The position numbers and the translations under genes are program-made. Source: Deltaproteobacteria bacterium (GTDB lineage Bacteria > Desulfobacterota > Desulfobacteria > Desulfobacterales > ETH-SRB1). Taken from it: a stretch of 43,796 nucleotides of DNA. The stretch spans positions 1-43,796 of the forward strand of contig JAJSZT010000024.1 in NCBI GenBank assembly GCA_030272815.1, in the 5' to 3' direction. Positions 7,050 through 15,028 of the stretch are shown here, one piece after another. The notes under the pieces were generated by a model. The model was not told where the DNA came from and ran no database searches. It saw nothing but the letters and a program-made list of their open reading frames with translations. How positions within the stretch are numbered: the stretch's first letter is position 1; each line of letters begins with the position of its first letter.

Positions 7050-9716
7050 ATGACTTCAAATATTCTTGATAAGGGTTATGAACCACATGATGTAGAAAAA
7101 CGCTGGTATGACTTCTGGGAAAAAGAACAGCTTTTTGCAGCCAAAGATGAAAGCTCTCAAAAACCATATTCAATAGTAATACCCCCTCCAAACATAACAG
7201 GCGTTCTCCATATGGGCCATGCCCTCAATATTACAATGCAGGATATTCTCTGCCGGTACAGGAGAATGCACGGCGACAATGTATTATGGATGCCAGGCAC
7301 CGACCACGCAGGTATCGCAACTCAGAATGTTGTGGAAAAAAACCTTGCCGGCGAGGGGCGTGACCGTCATCAGATAGGCAGAGAAAAGTTTATCGAGGCT
7401 GTGTGGAAATGGCGCAAGGAATACGGCAGCGCAATCATAAGCCAGCTTAAACGTCTTGGAGCATCATGCGACTGGGACCGCGAACGCTTTACCATGGATG
7501 AAGGGCTGTCACTCGCCGTTCGAAAGGTTTTTGTTCAGCTTTATAATGAAGGCCTTATCTACCGCGACAATTATATTATTAACTGGTGTCAGCGTTGCCA
7601 TACAGCCCTTGCAGATCTTGAAGTAGAACATGAAGAGCATGACGGCCATCTTTATCACATAAAATATCCCTCAACCGATGGTTCCTGCGTAATTATTGTT
7701 GCAACCACAAGGCCTGAAACAATGCTCGGAGATACAGCGATTGCTGTCAATCCTGAAGATGAGCGCTACCAGAATATCGGATATAACGAAGTCATACTTC
7801 CGCTTATGAACAGAACTATTCCTGTAATCAGGGAAAAATATGTTGATACGTCTTTTGGTACCGGTGCATTGAAAGTTACTCCTGCCCATGATCCAAACGA
7901 CTTTGAGATAGGAAGACGTCATAATCTTCCAAGCATAAAAGTCATAGGCGATGACGGGTTAATGACATCCGAGGCAGGACAATTTAAAGGCCTTGACCGT
8001 TTCGAATGCAGGGAGGCTGTTCTCAAAGCCCTTAAAAAAGAGGGCCTTCTCGAAAAAATCGAGCCTCATAAACATAAGGTGGGTCACTGTTACCGCTGCA
8101 AAACAGTAGTTGAGCCAAATTTATCCAAACAGTGGTTTGTTAATGTTAAACCTCTTGCGGAAAAAGCTGTTAAAGCAGTTGAGGATGGTAAAACAAAAAT
8201 AATCCCTGAATCATGGACCAAGAATTATTATAACTGGATGAACGACATCAGGCCCTGGTGTATTTCAAGGCAAATCTGGTGGGGGCACCAGATACCTGCA
8301 TGGACGTGTGAGGAATGCAACGAGATGGTCATTGCCATGGATACTCCGGAAACCTGCCCGAAATGCGGCGGCAAAAACCTTATTCAGGAATCCGATGTCC
8401 TTGACACCTGGTTCAGCTCAGCCCTCTGGCCCTTTTCCACAATGGGCTGGCCTGAAGAAACACCTCTTTTAAAAACCTTTTATCCCACATCGGTTCTTAT
8501 AACCGGGTTTGATATACTGTTTTTCTGGATTGCGCGCATGATGATGATGGGTATCCATTTCATGGGAGATGTACCTTTTAAAAACGTTTATATACATGCA
8601 CTGGTACGCGACGAAGAAGGCAGTAAAATGAGCAAGTCAAAAGGAAATGTAATCGATCCGCTCACTGTTATAGATCACTACGGGACTGATGCATTCCGTT
8701 TTACTCTGGCTGCCTTTGCAGCACAGGGACGCGACATAAAGATGTCTGAAAAAAGGGTCGAAGGATACCGCAATTTTGTAAACAAGCTCTGGAACGCCTC
8801 CCGTTTTTCCCTTATGCATCTGGATAAAGGCTATGACGACATTGATTACAATCAACTTTCGCTTCCTGACAGGTGGATTTTATCCAGGCTGAACACCGTT
8901 ACTGAAAACGTTAATGACGCGCTGGATAATTACAGGTTCAATGAAGCTGCCGGGACAATTTACAAATTCGTATGGCACGAGTTCTGCGACTGGTATCTGG
9001 AAATAATCAAGCCCACCTTATACGCAAAAGAAAAGCAAAATGAGCGTCAGTCAACTCTGAGCGTTCTCTGGCGACTTCTGCATGATATACTTCTCCTGCT
9101 TCATCCTTTTATGCCCTTTGTTACAGAAGAAATCTGGCACAAGTTGCCGGGAACAGAAGGCTCCATAATGAGGGCGGCATTTCCTGCAACTTCTTCCGAT
9201 TATCTGATTACCGAAAAAGACCCTGAAGCTGAATCGAAAATGGAAGTTATCACAGAAATTATATCCGGCATAAGAAATATCAGAGGAGAAATGAACATAG
9301 CGCCGTCTTTAACTCTTGAAGCCTCAGTTCAGTCACAGGATGAATTAAAAATTGAAACCATAAAGCAATATCAGGACATCATAATTAACCTTGCAAGGCT
9401 TAAATCATTTTCAGCAAGTAAATCCGGGATAAAGCCAAAATCATCTGCAACCGCTATTGTAAATGGAGCTTCAATTTTTGTATCACTTGAAGGTATAATT
9501 GACTTTGCAAAAGAGGCCGGCCGCCTTGAAAAGGAAATCAACAAACTGGCAAAAGAACTTTCTGCTGTTTCAAATAAACTGAGCAATGAAAACTTTCTTA
9601 ACAAGGCGCCTGCGGATGTGGTAGAGAAGGTTAAAGAAAAAAACACAGCTCTTCTGGAAAAGCAGCAGAAACTTCAGGCAAACCTTGAAAAAATAAAAGA
9701 TTTTGAAGCAAAATAG
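7050..9716 (+). CDS. valS: Valyl-tRNA synthetase
   Basis: An 888-residue class I aminoacyl-tRNA synthetase. The HIGH motif appears as HMGH (residues 54-57, in PPPNITGVLHMGHALN) and KMSKS is at 526-530. The editing (CP1) domain contains ATTRPETMLGDTAIAVNPED. Zinc-type cysteine pairs are visible in GHCYRCKTVV and in CEECNEM with CPKCGGKN. The last 70 residues are a charged coiled coil (GRLEKEINKLAKEL and on), the ValS tRNA-binding arm. Length and motifs are standard for a complete enzyme attaching valine to tRNA-Val. The nadC start follows only 9 bases after the stop. Confidence 0.98.
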   Translation: MTSNILDKGYEPHDVEKRWYDFWEKEQLFAAKDESSQKPYSIVIPPPNITGVLHMGHALNITMQDILCRYRRMHGDNVLWMPGTDHAGIATQNVVEKNLAGEGRDRHQIGREKFIEAVWKWRKEYGSAIISQLKRLGASCDWDRERFTMDEGLSLAVRKVFVQLYNEGLIYRDNYIINWCQRCHTALADLEVEHEEHDGHLYHIKYPSTDGSCVIIVATTRPETMLGDTAIAVNPEDERYQNIGYNEVILPLMNRTIPVIREKYVDTSFGTGALKVTPAHDPNDFEIGRRHNLPSIKVIGDDGLMTSEAGQFKGLDRFECREAVLKALKKEGLLEKIEPHKHKVGHCYRCKTVVEPNLSKQWFVNVKPLAEKAVKAVEDGKTKIIPESWTKNYYNWMNDIRPWCISRQIWWGHQIPAWTCEECNEMVIAMDTPETCPKCGGKNLIQESDVLDTWFSSALWPFSTMGWPEETPLLKTFYPTSVLITGFDILFFWIARMMMMGIHFMGDVPFKNVYIHALVRDEEGSKMSKSKGNVIDPLTVIDHYGTDAFRFTLAAFAAQGRDIKMSEKRVEGYRNFVNKLWNASRFSLMHLDKGYDDIDYNQLSLPDRWILSRLNTVTENVNDALDNYRFNEAAGTIYKFVWHEFCDWYLEIIKPTLYAKEKQNERQSTLSVLWRLLHDILLLLHPFMPFVTEEIWHKLPGTEGSIMRAAFPATSSDYLITEKDPEAESKMEVITEIISGIRNIRGEMNIAPSLTLEASVQSQDELKIETIKQYQDIIINLARLKSFSASKSGIKPKSSATAIVNGASIFVSLEGIIDFAKEAGRLEKEINKLAKELSAVSNKLSNENFLNKAPADVVEKVKEKNTALLEKQQKLQANLEKIKDFEAK

Positions 9717-9725
9717 AACTTTAAA

Positions 9726-10556
9726 ATGCATTCAATAAATCATCTGATAAAAATCGCCCTTGAAGAAGATATCGGTCCCGGGGACATTACAACGGAAAAC
9801 CTTATTGATAAAGGCCTTGAAGGAATTGGCGAAGTTGTTGCAAAGGAACCCCTTGTAATCGCAGGCATTGATGTTGCCCGCCAGGTTTTTGAACAACTTG
9901 ACCCTGATATTTCTTTCAGGCCGAATTTCAAGGATGGCGATTTTATCGAAAAAGGCAAAATCGTGCTGGAAGTTGAAGGCAAACTTCGTGTCTTGCTGAT
10001 GGGTGAACGTACCGCACTGAATTTCCTGCAGCACCTTTCAGGCATAGCAACTCACGTTCGCTCATATATGGACAGCATTGCAAACAAAAATGTCCGCCTT
10101 GTTGACACAAGAAAAACAACTCCAGGCTTGAGGGGTTTGGAAAAATATGCAGTCCGAGTCGGCGGAGCCCATAATCACCGCATGGGTCTATATGACGGTG
10201 TCCTGATCAAAGATAACCACATTGCTGTTTGCGGCGGCATAAAAAAAGCCATAGAAAGCATCAAAGACAAATTATCCCATCTTGTGAAAATAGAGGTGGA
10301 AGTTTCTGATCTGGATAGCATAAAGCAAGCATTAGAAGCAGGTGCCGACGTTATCATGCTCGACAATATGGACATAGACCAGATAAAAGAAGCAATTGAG
10401 TTCATCAATGGAAAATCTGTGGTTGAAATCTCAGGTGGCGTAACAATAGACAGCCTGAATCAGCTTGCCGATACAGGGGTGGACATCATTTCAGCAGGCG
10501 CCCTCACCCACTCTGCAAGAAGCGTTGATATCAGCATGCGAATCAAAACAATTTAA
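9726..10556 (+). CDS. nadC: Nicotinate-nucleotide pyrophosphorylase (quinolinate phosphoribosyltransferase)
   Basis: A 276-residue enzyme of NAD synthesis that converts quinolinate and PRPP to nicotinate mononucleotide. Family hallmarks: EEDIGPGDITTE at the start, ERTALNFLQHLSGIAT, VDTRKTTPGLRGLEKYAV, GGAHNHRMGLYDGVLIKDNH, EVEVSDLDS, GADVIMLDNM and VEISGGV near the C-terminus. Length is normal. It is codirectional with valS and the rhomboid gene, with short gaps, so the block 7050-12257 is probably cotranscribed. Confidence 0.97.
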   Translation: MHSINHLIKIALEEDIGPGDITTENLIDKGLEGIGEVVAKEPLVIAGIDVARQVFEQLDPDISFRPNFKDGDFIEKGKIVLEVEGKLRVLLMGERTALNFLQHLSGIATHVRSYMDSIANKNVRLVDTRKTTPGLRGLEKYAVRVGGAHNHRMGLYDGVLIKDNHIAVCGGIKKAIESIKDKLSHLVKIEVEVSDLDSIKQALEAGADVIMLDNMDIDQIKEAIEFINGKSVVEISGGVTIDSLNQLADTGVDIISAGALTHSARSVDISMRIKTI

Positions 10557-10607
10557 CTCTTAGGATAGGCTTTTTGGCTTATCTATTATCTTTTTTAAAA
10601 ACAGCAA

Positions 10608-11576
10608 ATGATACCCATCCGCGACACAATCCCCACCAAAACCTATCCCATAGTCAACAATGCCCTCATCGCCATCAACGTGGTATTCTTCCTGGTAGAA
10701 CTGTCTCAGGGGCCGGGGCTGGAACGTTTTATATACATGTACGGACTTGTGCCGGCCCGTTACACCATTCCCCAAATTGCATCTTATTTTACGACAGGCC
10801 AGCAGCTTGTCTCACTCATTACCTTCATGTTTCTTCACGGTGGATTCTGGCACCTTCTTGGCAACATGTGGTCTCTTTACATTTTCGGCGACAATATTGA
10901 AGAGCGCCTGGGCCCCCTGCGCTATCTGGCTTTTTATATGATATGCGGTCTTGCGTCAGGCCTTTCCCACCTTGTTTTTAACTATAATTCAACAATGCCC
11001 ACAATTGGGGCAAGCGGTGCAATTGCAGGAGTAATGGGAGCCTACTTTATTCTCTTTCCAAAAGCAAAAATATTGACCCTTATACCGATATTTTTTATAC
11101 CCTATTTTATAGAGATACCCGCATTTTTCTTTCTCGGCATATGGTTTGTCTTTCAGTTCCTCAGCGCCGCGGGAAGCCACGGCCAAATGACAGGCATTGC
11201 ATGGTGGGCTCACATAGGCGGATTTATCTTCGGCATCATCTTTTTAAAACTGTTTCTTGCCCTGCCCGGAGGCGGTGTCAGTGAGAGGCTGCGCAGGATG
11301 ACCGAAAAAAAGAAGTCTTACCGCCTGCAGGTTATCCGGCCTGTCGGGATGGCAAATGATCCAAACCTTTACGGCACAATTACTATTACACACCTTGAAG
11401 CCATTACAGGAACCCAGAAACTGGTAAATATTCCCTGGGGTTTTCAGAAAAGGCTTTTTAAAGTAATCGTTCCTCCCGGCATGAAAGAAGGAAGCCTGCT
11501 GAAGCTGAGAGAGATGGGAAAAGATGCGCCCCACGGACAGAAAGGTGATCTTTTACTTAAGGTTGCTATTCAGTAA
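10608..11576 (+). CDS. Rhomboid intramembrane serine protease with DnaJ-C-like tail
   Basis: A 322-residue protein. Residues 1-220 are a six-helix rhomboid domain, with HGGFWHLLGNMWSLYIFGDN after helix 2, the catalytic serine in GASGAIAGVMGAY and the catalytic histidine in AWWAHIGGFIFG. After about residue 240 a soluble domain follows: LYGTITITHLEAITGTQKLV, then VIVPPGMKEGSLLKLREMG and GDLLLKVAIQ. This is the layout of the DnaJ/Hsp40 C-terminal peptide-binding domain (VxIPPGxxxGxxLRLxGxG, then GDLYVxV). The tail would face the cytoplasm if the topology is standard. The fusion suggests a protease that recognises unfolded or exposed segments, which is inference. The start has no clear ribosome-binding site. 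Confidence 0.88.
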   Translation: MIPIRDTIPTKTYPIVNNALIAINVVFFLVELSQGPGLERFIYMYGLVPARYTIPQIASYFTTGQQLVSLITFMFLHGGFWHLLGNMWSLYIFGDNIEERLGPLRYLAFYMICGLASGLSHLVFNYNSTMPTIGASGAIAGVMGAYFILFPKAKILTLIPIFFIPYFIEIPAFFFLGIWFVFQFLSAAGSHGQMTGIAWWAHIGGFIFGIIFLKLFLALPGGGVSERLRRMTEKKKSYRLQVIRPVGMANDPNLYGTITITHLEAITGTQKLVNIPWGFQKRLFKVIVPPGMKEGSLLKLREMGKDAPHGQKGDLLLKVAIQ

Positions 11577-11606
11577 TAATTTATAAATATCTACCAGGAA
11601 TTTACA

Positions 11607-12257
11607 ATGGAATTTAAAGCTGTAATTTTTGATCTGGACGGCACACTTCTTAATTCGCTTGAGGATATTGCCGGCTCAGCAAACAAAATCCTTGCAACCC
11701 ATTGCTTTCCCACCCATAAACCTGATGATTACAAAATATTTGTCGGGTCAGGCATAAGCGAGCTAATGACCCGAGCCCTGCCTGAAAAAGAAAGAGATCC
11801 AGATACAGTTGATGATTATGTCAAAGAATACAGAGAAGAATATGCCCGCAACTGGAATGCAAGAACAAAGCCCTATGCGGGTATTGCCGCAATGCTTGAT
11901 GAACTGGTATCAAGGAAAATAAAGCTTGCCGTGCTGTCCAATAAACTGCATGCATTCACAAAACAGTGCGTAAATGAACTACTTCCCCGCTGGAAATTCA
12001 ATATTGTCATGGGCCTTCAAAACGATATTCCTCCAAAACCAGATCCTGCAAGCGCGCTGCAAATAGCAAAGCAATTAAATATCGACCCACCGCATATACT
12101 TTATGTCGGAGATTCAGATATAGACATGAAGACAGCCGTCGCAGCATACATGCATCCAGTTGGTGTGCTGTGGGGTTTCAGAACAAAGGAAGAGTTGCAG
12201 AAAAATGGGGCAAAGACCCTGATAGAAAAACCGCAGGAACTGCTTGCATTAATTTAA
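11607..12257 (+). CDS. HAD-family phosphatase, phosphoglycolate-phosphatase-like
   Basis: A 216-residue haloacid-dehalogenase hydrolase. Motif I VIFDLDGTLLNS (nucleophile Asp and general acid Asp), motif II in LAVLSNK, motif III lysine in PPKPDPASAL and motif IV YVGDSDIDMKTA are all present. The cap insert between residues 15 and 85 is helical, as in Gph. It probably dephosphorylates 2-phosphoglycolate or a similar small phosphate ester in the cytoplasm; substrate cannot be fixed from sequence. It follows the rhomboid gene by 30 bases and is the last gene of the housekeeping block before the accessory island. Confidence 0.88.
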   Translation: MEFKAVIFDLDGTLLNSLEDIAGSANKILATHCFPTHKPDDYKIFVGSGISELMTRALPEKERDPDTVDDYVKEYREEYARNWNARTKPYAGIAAMLDELVSRKIKLAVLSNKLHAFTKQCVNELLPRWKFNIVMGLQNDIPPKPDPASALQIAKQLNIDPPHILYVGDSDIDMKTAVAAYMHPVGVLWGFRTKEELQKNGAKTLIEKPQELLALI

Positions 12258-12397
12258 AAATCATACCAAATCCATAAACTGATATAAATCATAACCACAT
12301 TAAATTATTAAAAATAATAATTGCCTTCTCTTTTTATCTGTTGACCTAAAACAAAAACCCCATATCTTTAATTTGTGTTAGATAATAAAACAATATC

Positions 12398-12426
12398 TTG
12401 ACACAAAATCAAACATGTGCTAAATT
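12398..12426 (+). promoter_or_regulatory. Promoter of the Panacea toxin-antitoxin pair
   Basis: TTGACA at 12398-12403, 17-base spacer, TAAATT at 12421-12426 with an upstream TGC (extended -10). It lies 25 bases before the antitoxin start. An HTH antitoxin encoded just downstream would be expected to bind here, but I see no clear operator palindrome. Confidence 0.6.
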
Positions 12427-12450
12427 TATAATAAAATGGAGGTTATAATC

Positions 12451-13239
12451 ATGGATAAGTTTTATAAAAATCTAGGAGTAAAGATTAAAAAGATAAGAGA
12501 AAAAATAGACTTATCTCAAAAAGCATTGGCTATAAAGTTGGGAATAAGCAGAGTCGCTATTTCACAAATAGAAACTGGAAATAGAAAAATTAGTGCGGAA
12601 GAGATAGTTAAGCTTGCTAAAACATTTAATATTCCTACGGATGTTCTGTTAGATGTTAAAAAAGATATTGAGGTTATATTTGAAAAAGCCATGAAGAAAT
12701 CAGAAAAAAAACAGGAAATTAGAATTAGTGTTCCTCAACGGAATCTGCAAAAATTCAAGGAGATATTAATTTATATTCTTGAGAAAGTTGGGTCTAAACC
12801 GAATGTAGGAGAAACAGTTCTGTATAAACTTCTTTATTTCATAGATTTTAATTTTTATGAGAAGTATGAAGAGCAATTAATAGGAGCAACCTATATAAAA
12901 AACCATCATGGACCAACACCTAAAGAATTCATAAAGGTTGTAAAGGAAATGGAGGGTAAAGAATTAGTAAAGGTGACGGATAACTATTTTCAATATCCTC
13001 AGACTAAATATTTGCCTTTAAGAAAATCCGATCTTACTCAGTTCAAAGCACACGAAAAAGAAATCATTGATGATGTTTTAAATAATTTGTCAAATATGAA
13101 TGCTTCTGAGATCAGCGACTACTCCCACAACGATGTTCCCTGGCAAACTACCGAGGATGGAGAAATTATTGAATATGAAGCAGTATTTTATCGAACTTTG
13201 CCTTATTCAGTGAGGAATTATAGTGAAGAAAGTCTTTAA
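12451..13239 (+). CDS. XRE HTH-Panacea domain antitoxin (PanA type)
   Basis: A 262-residue protein. Residues 6-60 are an XRE helix-turn-helix (IKKIREKIDLSQKALAIKLG, then ISRVAISQIETGNRKISAEE). A linker follows. Residues about 95-225 are a Panacea (DUF4065/SocA-like) domain, with VGETVLYKLLYFIDFNFYEK, then KNHHGPTPKEF and a C-terminal EISDYSHNDVPW. Panacea is the versatile antitoxin domain described in the PanAT toxin-antitoxin systems. I placed the start at ATG 12451, preceded by GGAGGT at 12438-12443; an earlier in-frame ATG at 12436 overlaps that ribosome-binding site. The gene overlaps the toxin gene by 17 bases. It likely neutralises the toxin and represses its own promoter. Confidence 0.88.
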   Translation: MDKFYKNLGVKIKKIREKIDLSQKALAIKLGISRVAISQIETGNRKISAEEIVKLAKTFNIPTDVLLDVKKDIEVIFEKAMKKSEKKQEIRISVPQRNLQKFKEILIYILEKVGSKPNVGETVLYKLLYFIDFNFYEKYEEQLIGATYIKNHHGPTPKEFIKVVKEMEGKELVKVTDNYFQYPQTKYLPLRKSDLTQFKAHEKEIIDDVLNNLSNMNASEISDYSHNDVPWQTTEDGEIIEYEAVFYRTLPYSVRNYSEESL

Positions 13240-13594
13240 GGAAATACGGAAACTCACTGAATTTAAAAAAGATTTCAAGAAGCTGGCAAAAAAATTTAAA
13301 ACTCTCGATGATGATATCGAAACTTTTATTAATAGACAGCTCAAACTTACTCATAAACTGGGAATTGACAATAAAGGAGTTGTTCATATCTCCGGGTTAG
13401 GAATTGAAATTCCTAAGATATATAAAGCAAAAAAATTTGCCTGCAAAGCTCTAAAAGGGCGTGGAGGAATGAGTGGCATAAGAATCATATATGCATATTA
13501 TGAAAAAGAAGATGTTGTTGAGTTTATAGAGATTTATTTTAAAGGCGATAAGGCAAACGAGGACAAAAAACGAATTATAAAAAATTATAGTTAG
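13223..13594 (+). CDS. RelE/ParE-superfamily toxin paired with the Panacea antitoxin
   Basis: A 123-residue basic protein beginning MKKVFKEIRKLTEFKKDFKK. It has the RelE/ParE order of helices and strands: two N-terminal helices rich in Lys, then FACKALKGRGGMSGIRIIYAYYEKEDVVEFIEIYFKG-like strands and a C-terminal KANEDKKRIIKNY helix. This pattern matches mRNA-interferase toxins whose R(I/V)xYxY strand and final lysines act on ribosome-bound mRNA. The antitoxin-first overlapping order supports the toxin role. Its stop TAG (13592-13594) abuts the end of an inverted-repeat element. The exact catalytic residues cannot be fixed from sequence alone. Confidence 0.8.
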   Translation: MKKVFKEIRKLTEFKKDFKKLAKKFKTLDDDIETFINRQLKLTHKLGIDNKGVVHISGLGIEIPKIYKAKKFACKALKGRGGMSGIRIIYAYYEKEDVVEFIEIYFKGDKANEDKKRIIKNYS

Positions 13595-13771
13595 GGCTCG
13601 GTCAAAAATAACTTGGTAGAATTTGCGCCCAAATTTGCCGTAGATTTAATCGATCTGATTGAGCAAAACCGCAGGAATATCGAGCTATTTCGAGGACTTT
13701 TGCGAATGAAGATCGGTTAAAGATATGGTGAAGTTGGGATGCAAAAATGCCAAGTTATTTTTGACCGAGCC
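13595..13771. repeat. 177-bp MITE-like element with perfect 22-bp terminal inverted repeats
   Basis: 13595-13616 and 13750-13771 are perfect inverted copies (GGCTCGGTCAAAAATAACTT plus GG). The interior carries a frame (about 13604-13720) reading LVEFAPKFAVDLIDLIEQNR and on to a TAA, without a start codon, perhaps a relic. Part of the interior (AACCGCAGGAATA, then GAG and TATTT-GAGGA) resembles the interior of the 166-bp element at 29282-29447. It has no transposase of its own and begins right after the toxin stop. Confidence 0.85.
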
Positions 13772-13802
13772 TTTAGTGCCCGAACGAAAACTAGAAAATT
13801 TT

Positions 13803-13834
13803 TTCAAGTTCAAGGAAGGCACAAATTTTAACCG
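13803..13834. repeat. Fragment of the TGAGACC repeat family
   Basis: 32 bases (TTCAAGTTCAAGGAAGGC, two changed bases, then AAATTTTAACCG) match the reverse complement of the interior of the element at 29282-29447 with 2 mismatches. Confidence 0.6.
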
Positions 13835-13857
13835 ATTCCCTTTCATTCCTTTATTCA

Positions 13858-13905
13858 CAATTCAAGCTTTGACACCGATTCCAATTCAAGCTTTGACACC
13901 GATTC
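13858..13905. repeat. Two tandem 24-bp repeats
   Basis: CAATTCAAGCTTTGACACCG plus ATTC occurs twice without gap (13858-13881 and 13882-13905). The same word, inverted, forms one arm of the palindrome at 17455-17514. The rest of 13906-14072 shows no gene that I can support. Confidence 0.85.
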
Positions 13906-14072
13906 TGTCAGTTCAGGTAACAGCCAGGGCCGAGCCACTTCGGCAAAAGGCTGTTAAGTTGGAAAATTATCATTTACATTGAAGTCAGTGGAAGCCCTGG
14001 CTGTCCCTGACTTTTTCGTTGGGCATCAAAAAACATGTACCAGAAAGAGTGTATAAGCAAATTCTTTACTTC

Positions 14073-14102
14073 TTGACATCCATGCCTTACTCTATGTATA
14101 AA
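14073..14102 (+). promoter_or_regulatory. Promoter for the small protein / Clp-fold proteinase pair
   Basis: TTGACA at 14073-14078, an 18-base spacer and TATAAA at 14097-14102. The first ATG is at 14141 with GGAGGA upstream. Confidence 0.6.
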
Positions 14103-14140
14103 TAATAAATTTCTTTTCAGCATTCTGCACGGAGGACGAC

Positions 14141-14323
14141 ATGAAAAAGAAAAGCCTGCAACAAATATTCGAATTCATTGATAAAAAAGCAAAAGAACAA
14201 TTATCAGAATCCCCAAAAATCGAAGAGATAATGAAGGCCAAAGCAGCCCTGAAAAAATATTCTTCAAAACCCACAAAAGAGTTTACTTTCACTGTTGGTG
14301 AGATTAATGCCTACATGGGATAA
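14141..14323 (+). CDS. Small conserved-looking protein upstream of the Clp-fold proteinase pseudogene
   Basis: A 60-residue protein, strong ribosome-binding site (GGAGGACGAC then ATG). It is rich in Lys and Glu, helical, and ends KEFTFTVGEINAYMG. No known family is recognised. Its stop overlaps the ATG of the next reading frame (14307) by 17 bases, so the two were translated as a pair. The downstream gene is broken, so this one may be an orphan. Confidence 0.6.
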   Translation: MKKKSLQQIFEFIDKKAKEQLSESPKIEEIMKAKAALKKYSSKPTKEFTFTVGEINAYMG

Positions 14324-14863
14324 AATACTCAAAGAGGTTGAGAGCTTAAACCCACTGCGCGTTCTTGATAAATATTTGTACAATTTAAGTAGGCACACCA
14401 ACCAGTCGATGCATTAATAAACGAATTCAATAAAGCATTTGAAGAAGTATCATCTGATCCATCCACAGCCCTGCTGTGGAACGAAAGACTTAGCAAAGTT
14501 CCATTCGGAAAATTAAAAGCCGCTGAAAACATGAAAGATAATTCCTTTAAATACTTGGTGGATTTACTAAAAACAAGAAATTGCCACAGTAAAAGTAATG
14601 ATGAAATTGAACCAATAGCAAAATTCTTTAACAGCCACGAAGGGCATTCTTCACACGGGAGATGGATCAGCCTAAAAGATGCAAAAGAAATCGGCTTGAA
14701 TGTTTTTGATTTAAGAAAGCAAAAAGAGATAGAAGACATAATTCTTTCAATTTACTATGCAGCAATTGTCTTATTTCAAAAAACTGCGGCCCAGAAAATC
14801 ATAATCAACAACAAAAAAAGTAAATATATTAACAACTACTCCCAAGATCACCCAATAGTATAG
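14307..14863 (+). pseudogene. Serine-dehydrogenase-like (SDH) Clp-fold proteinase, internally deleted
   Basis: The N-terminal 36 codons (14307-14417) read MPTWDKILKEVESLNPLRVL, then DKYLYNLSRHTNQ, resembling the usual start of the SDH-family proteinases (PTWxEILxE, LDxxRRKYLxxLHxYTGR). They end at a TAA. A different frame (14405-14863) then gives the family's C-terminal part: NSHEGHSSHGRWISLKDAKE, IGLNVFDLRKQKEIEDIILS, IYYAAIVLFQKTAAQKI. The whole catalytic centre, roughly 120-150 residues with the nucleophile serine region, is missing. So this is a deletion plus frameshift remnant of a membrane-associated Clp/crotonase-fold proteinase. Family recall is from memory of conserved ends; a profile search would settle it. 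Confidence 0.65.
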
Positions 14864-15028
14864 GCACTCGCCTAACTATGCACATTGACCGCAAGGGGAC
14901 GGGGTTTGGGGTATAATAAAATAGTCGCGGATTAATTCACAACCTACACCGGAAGAAAGGACGGTTATCTGAACAACATACGGGAGGATAGGCGTTAATC
15001 TGCCGATTTTGTTAGTGGGAGGAATGCT

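Noticed and set aside
13725-13982. 85-residue plus-strand frame
   Set aside because: It crosses the end of the 177-bp element and the tandem 24-bp repeats; the PIPIQALTPI repeat in the peptide merely reflects the DNA repeat.
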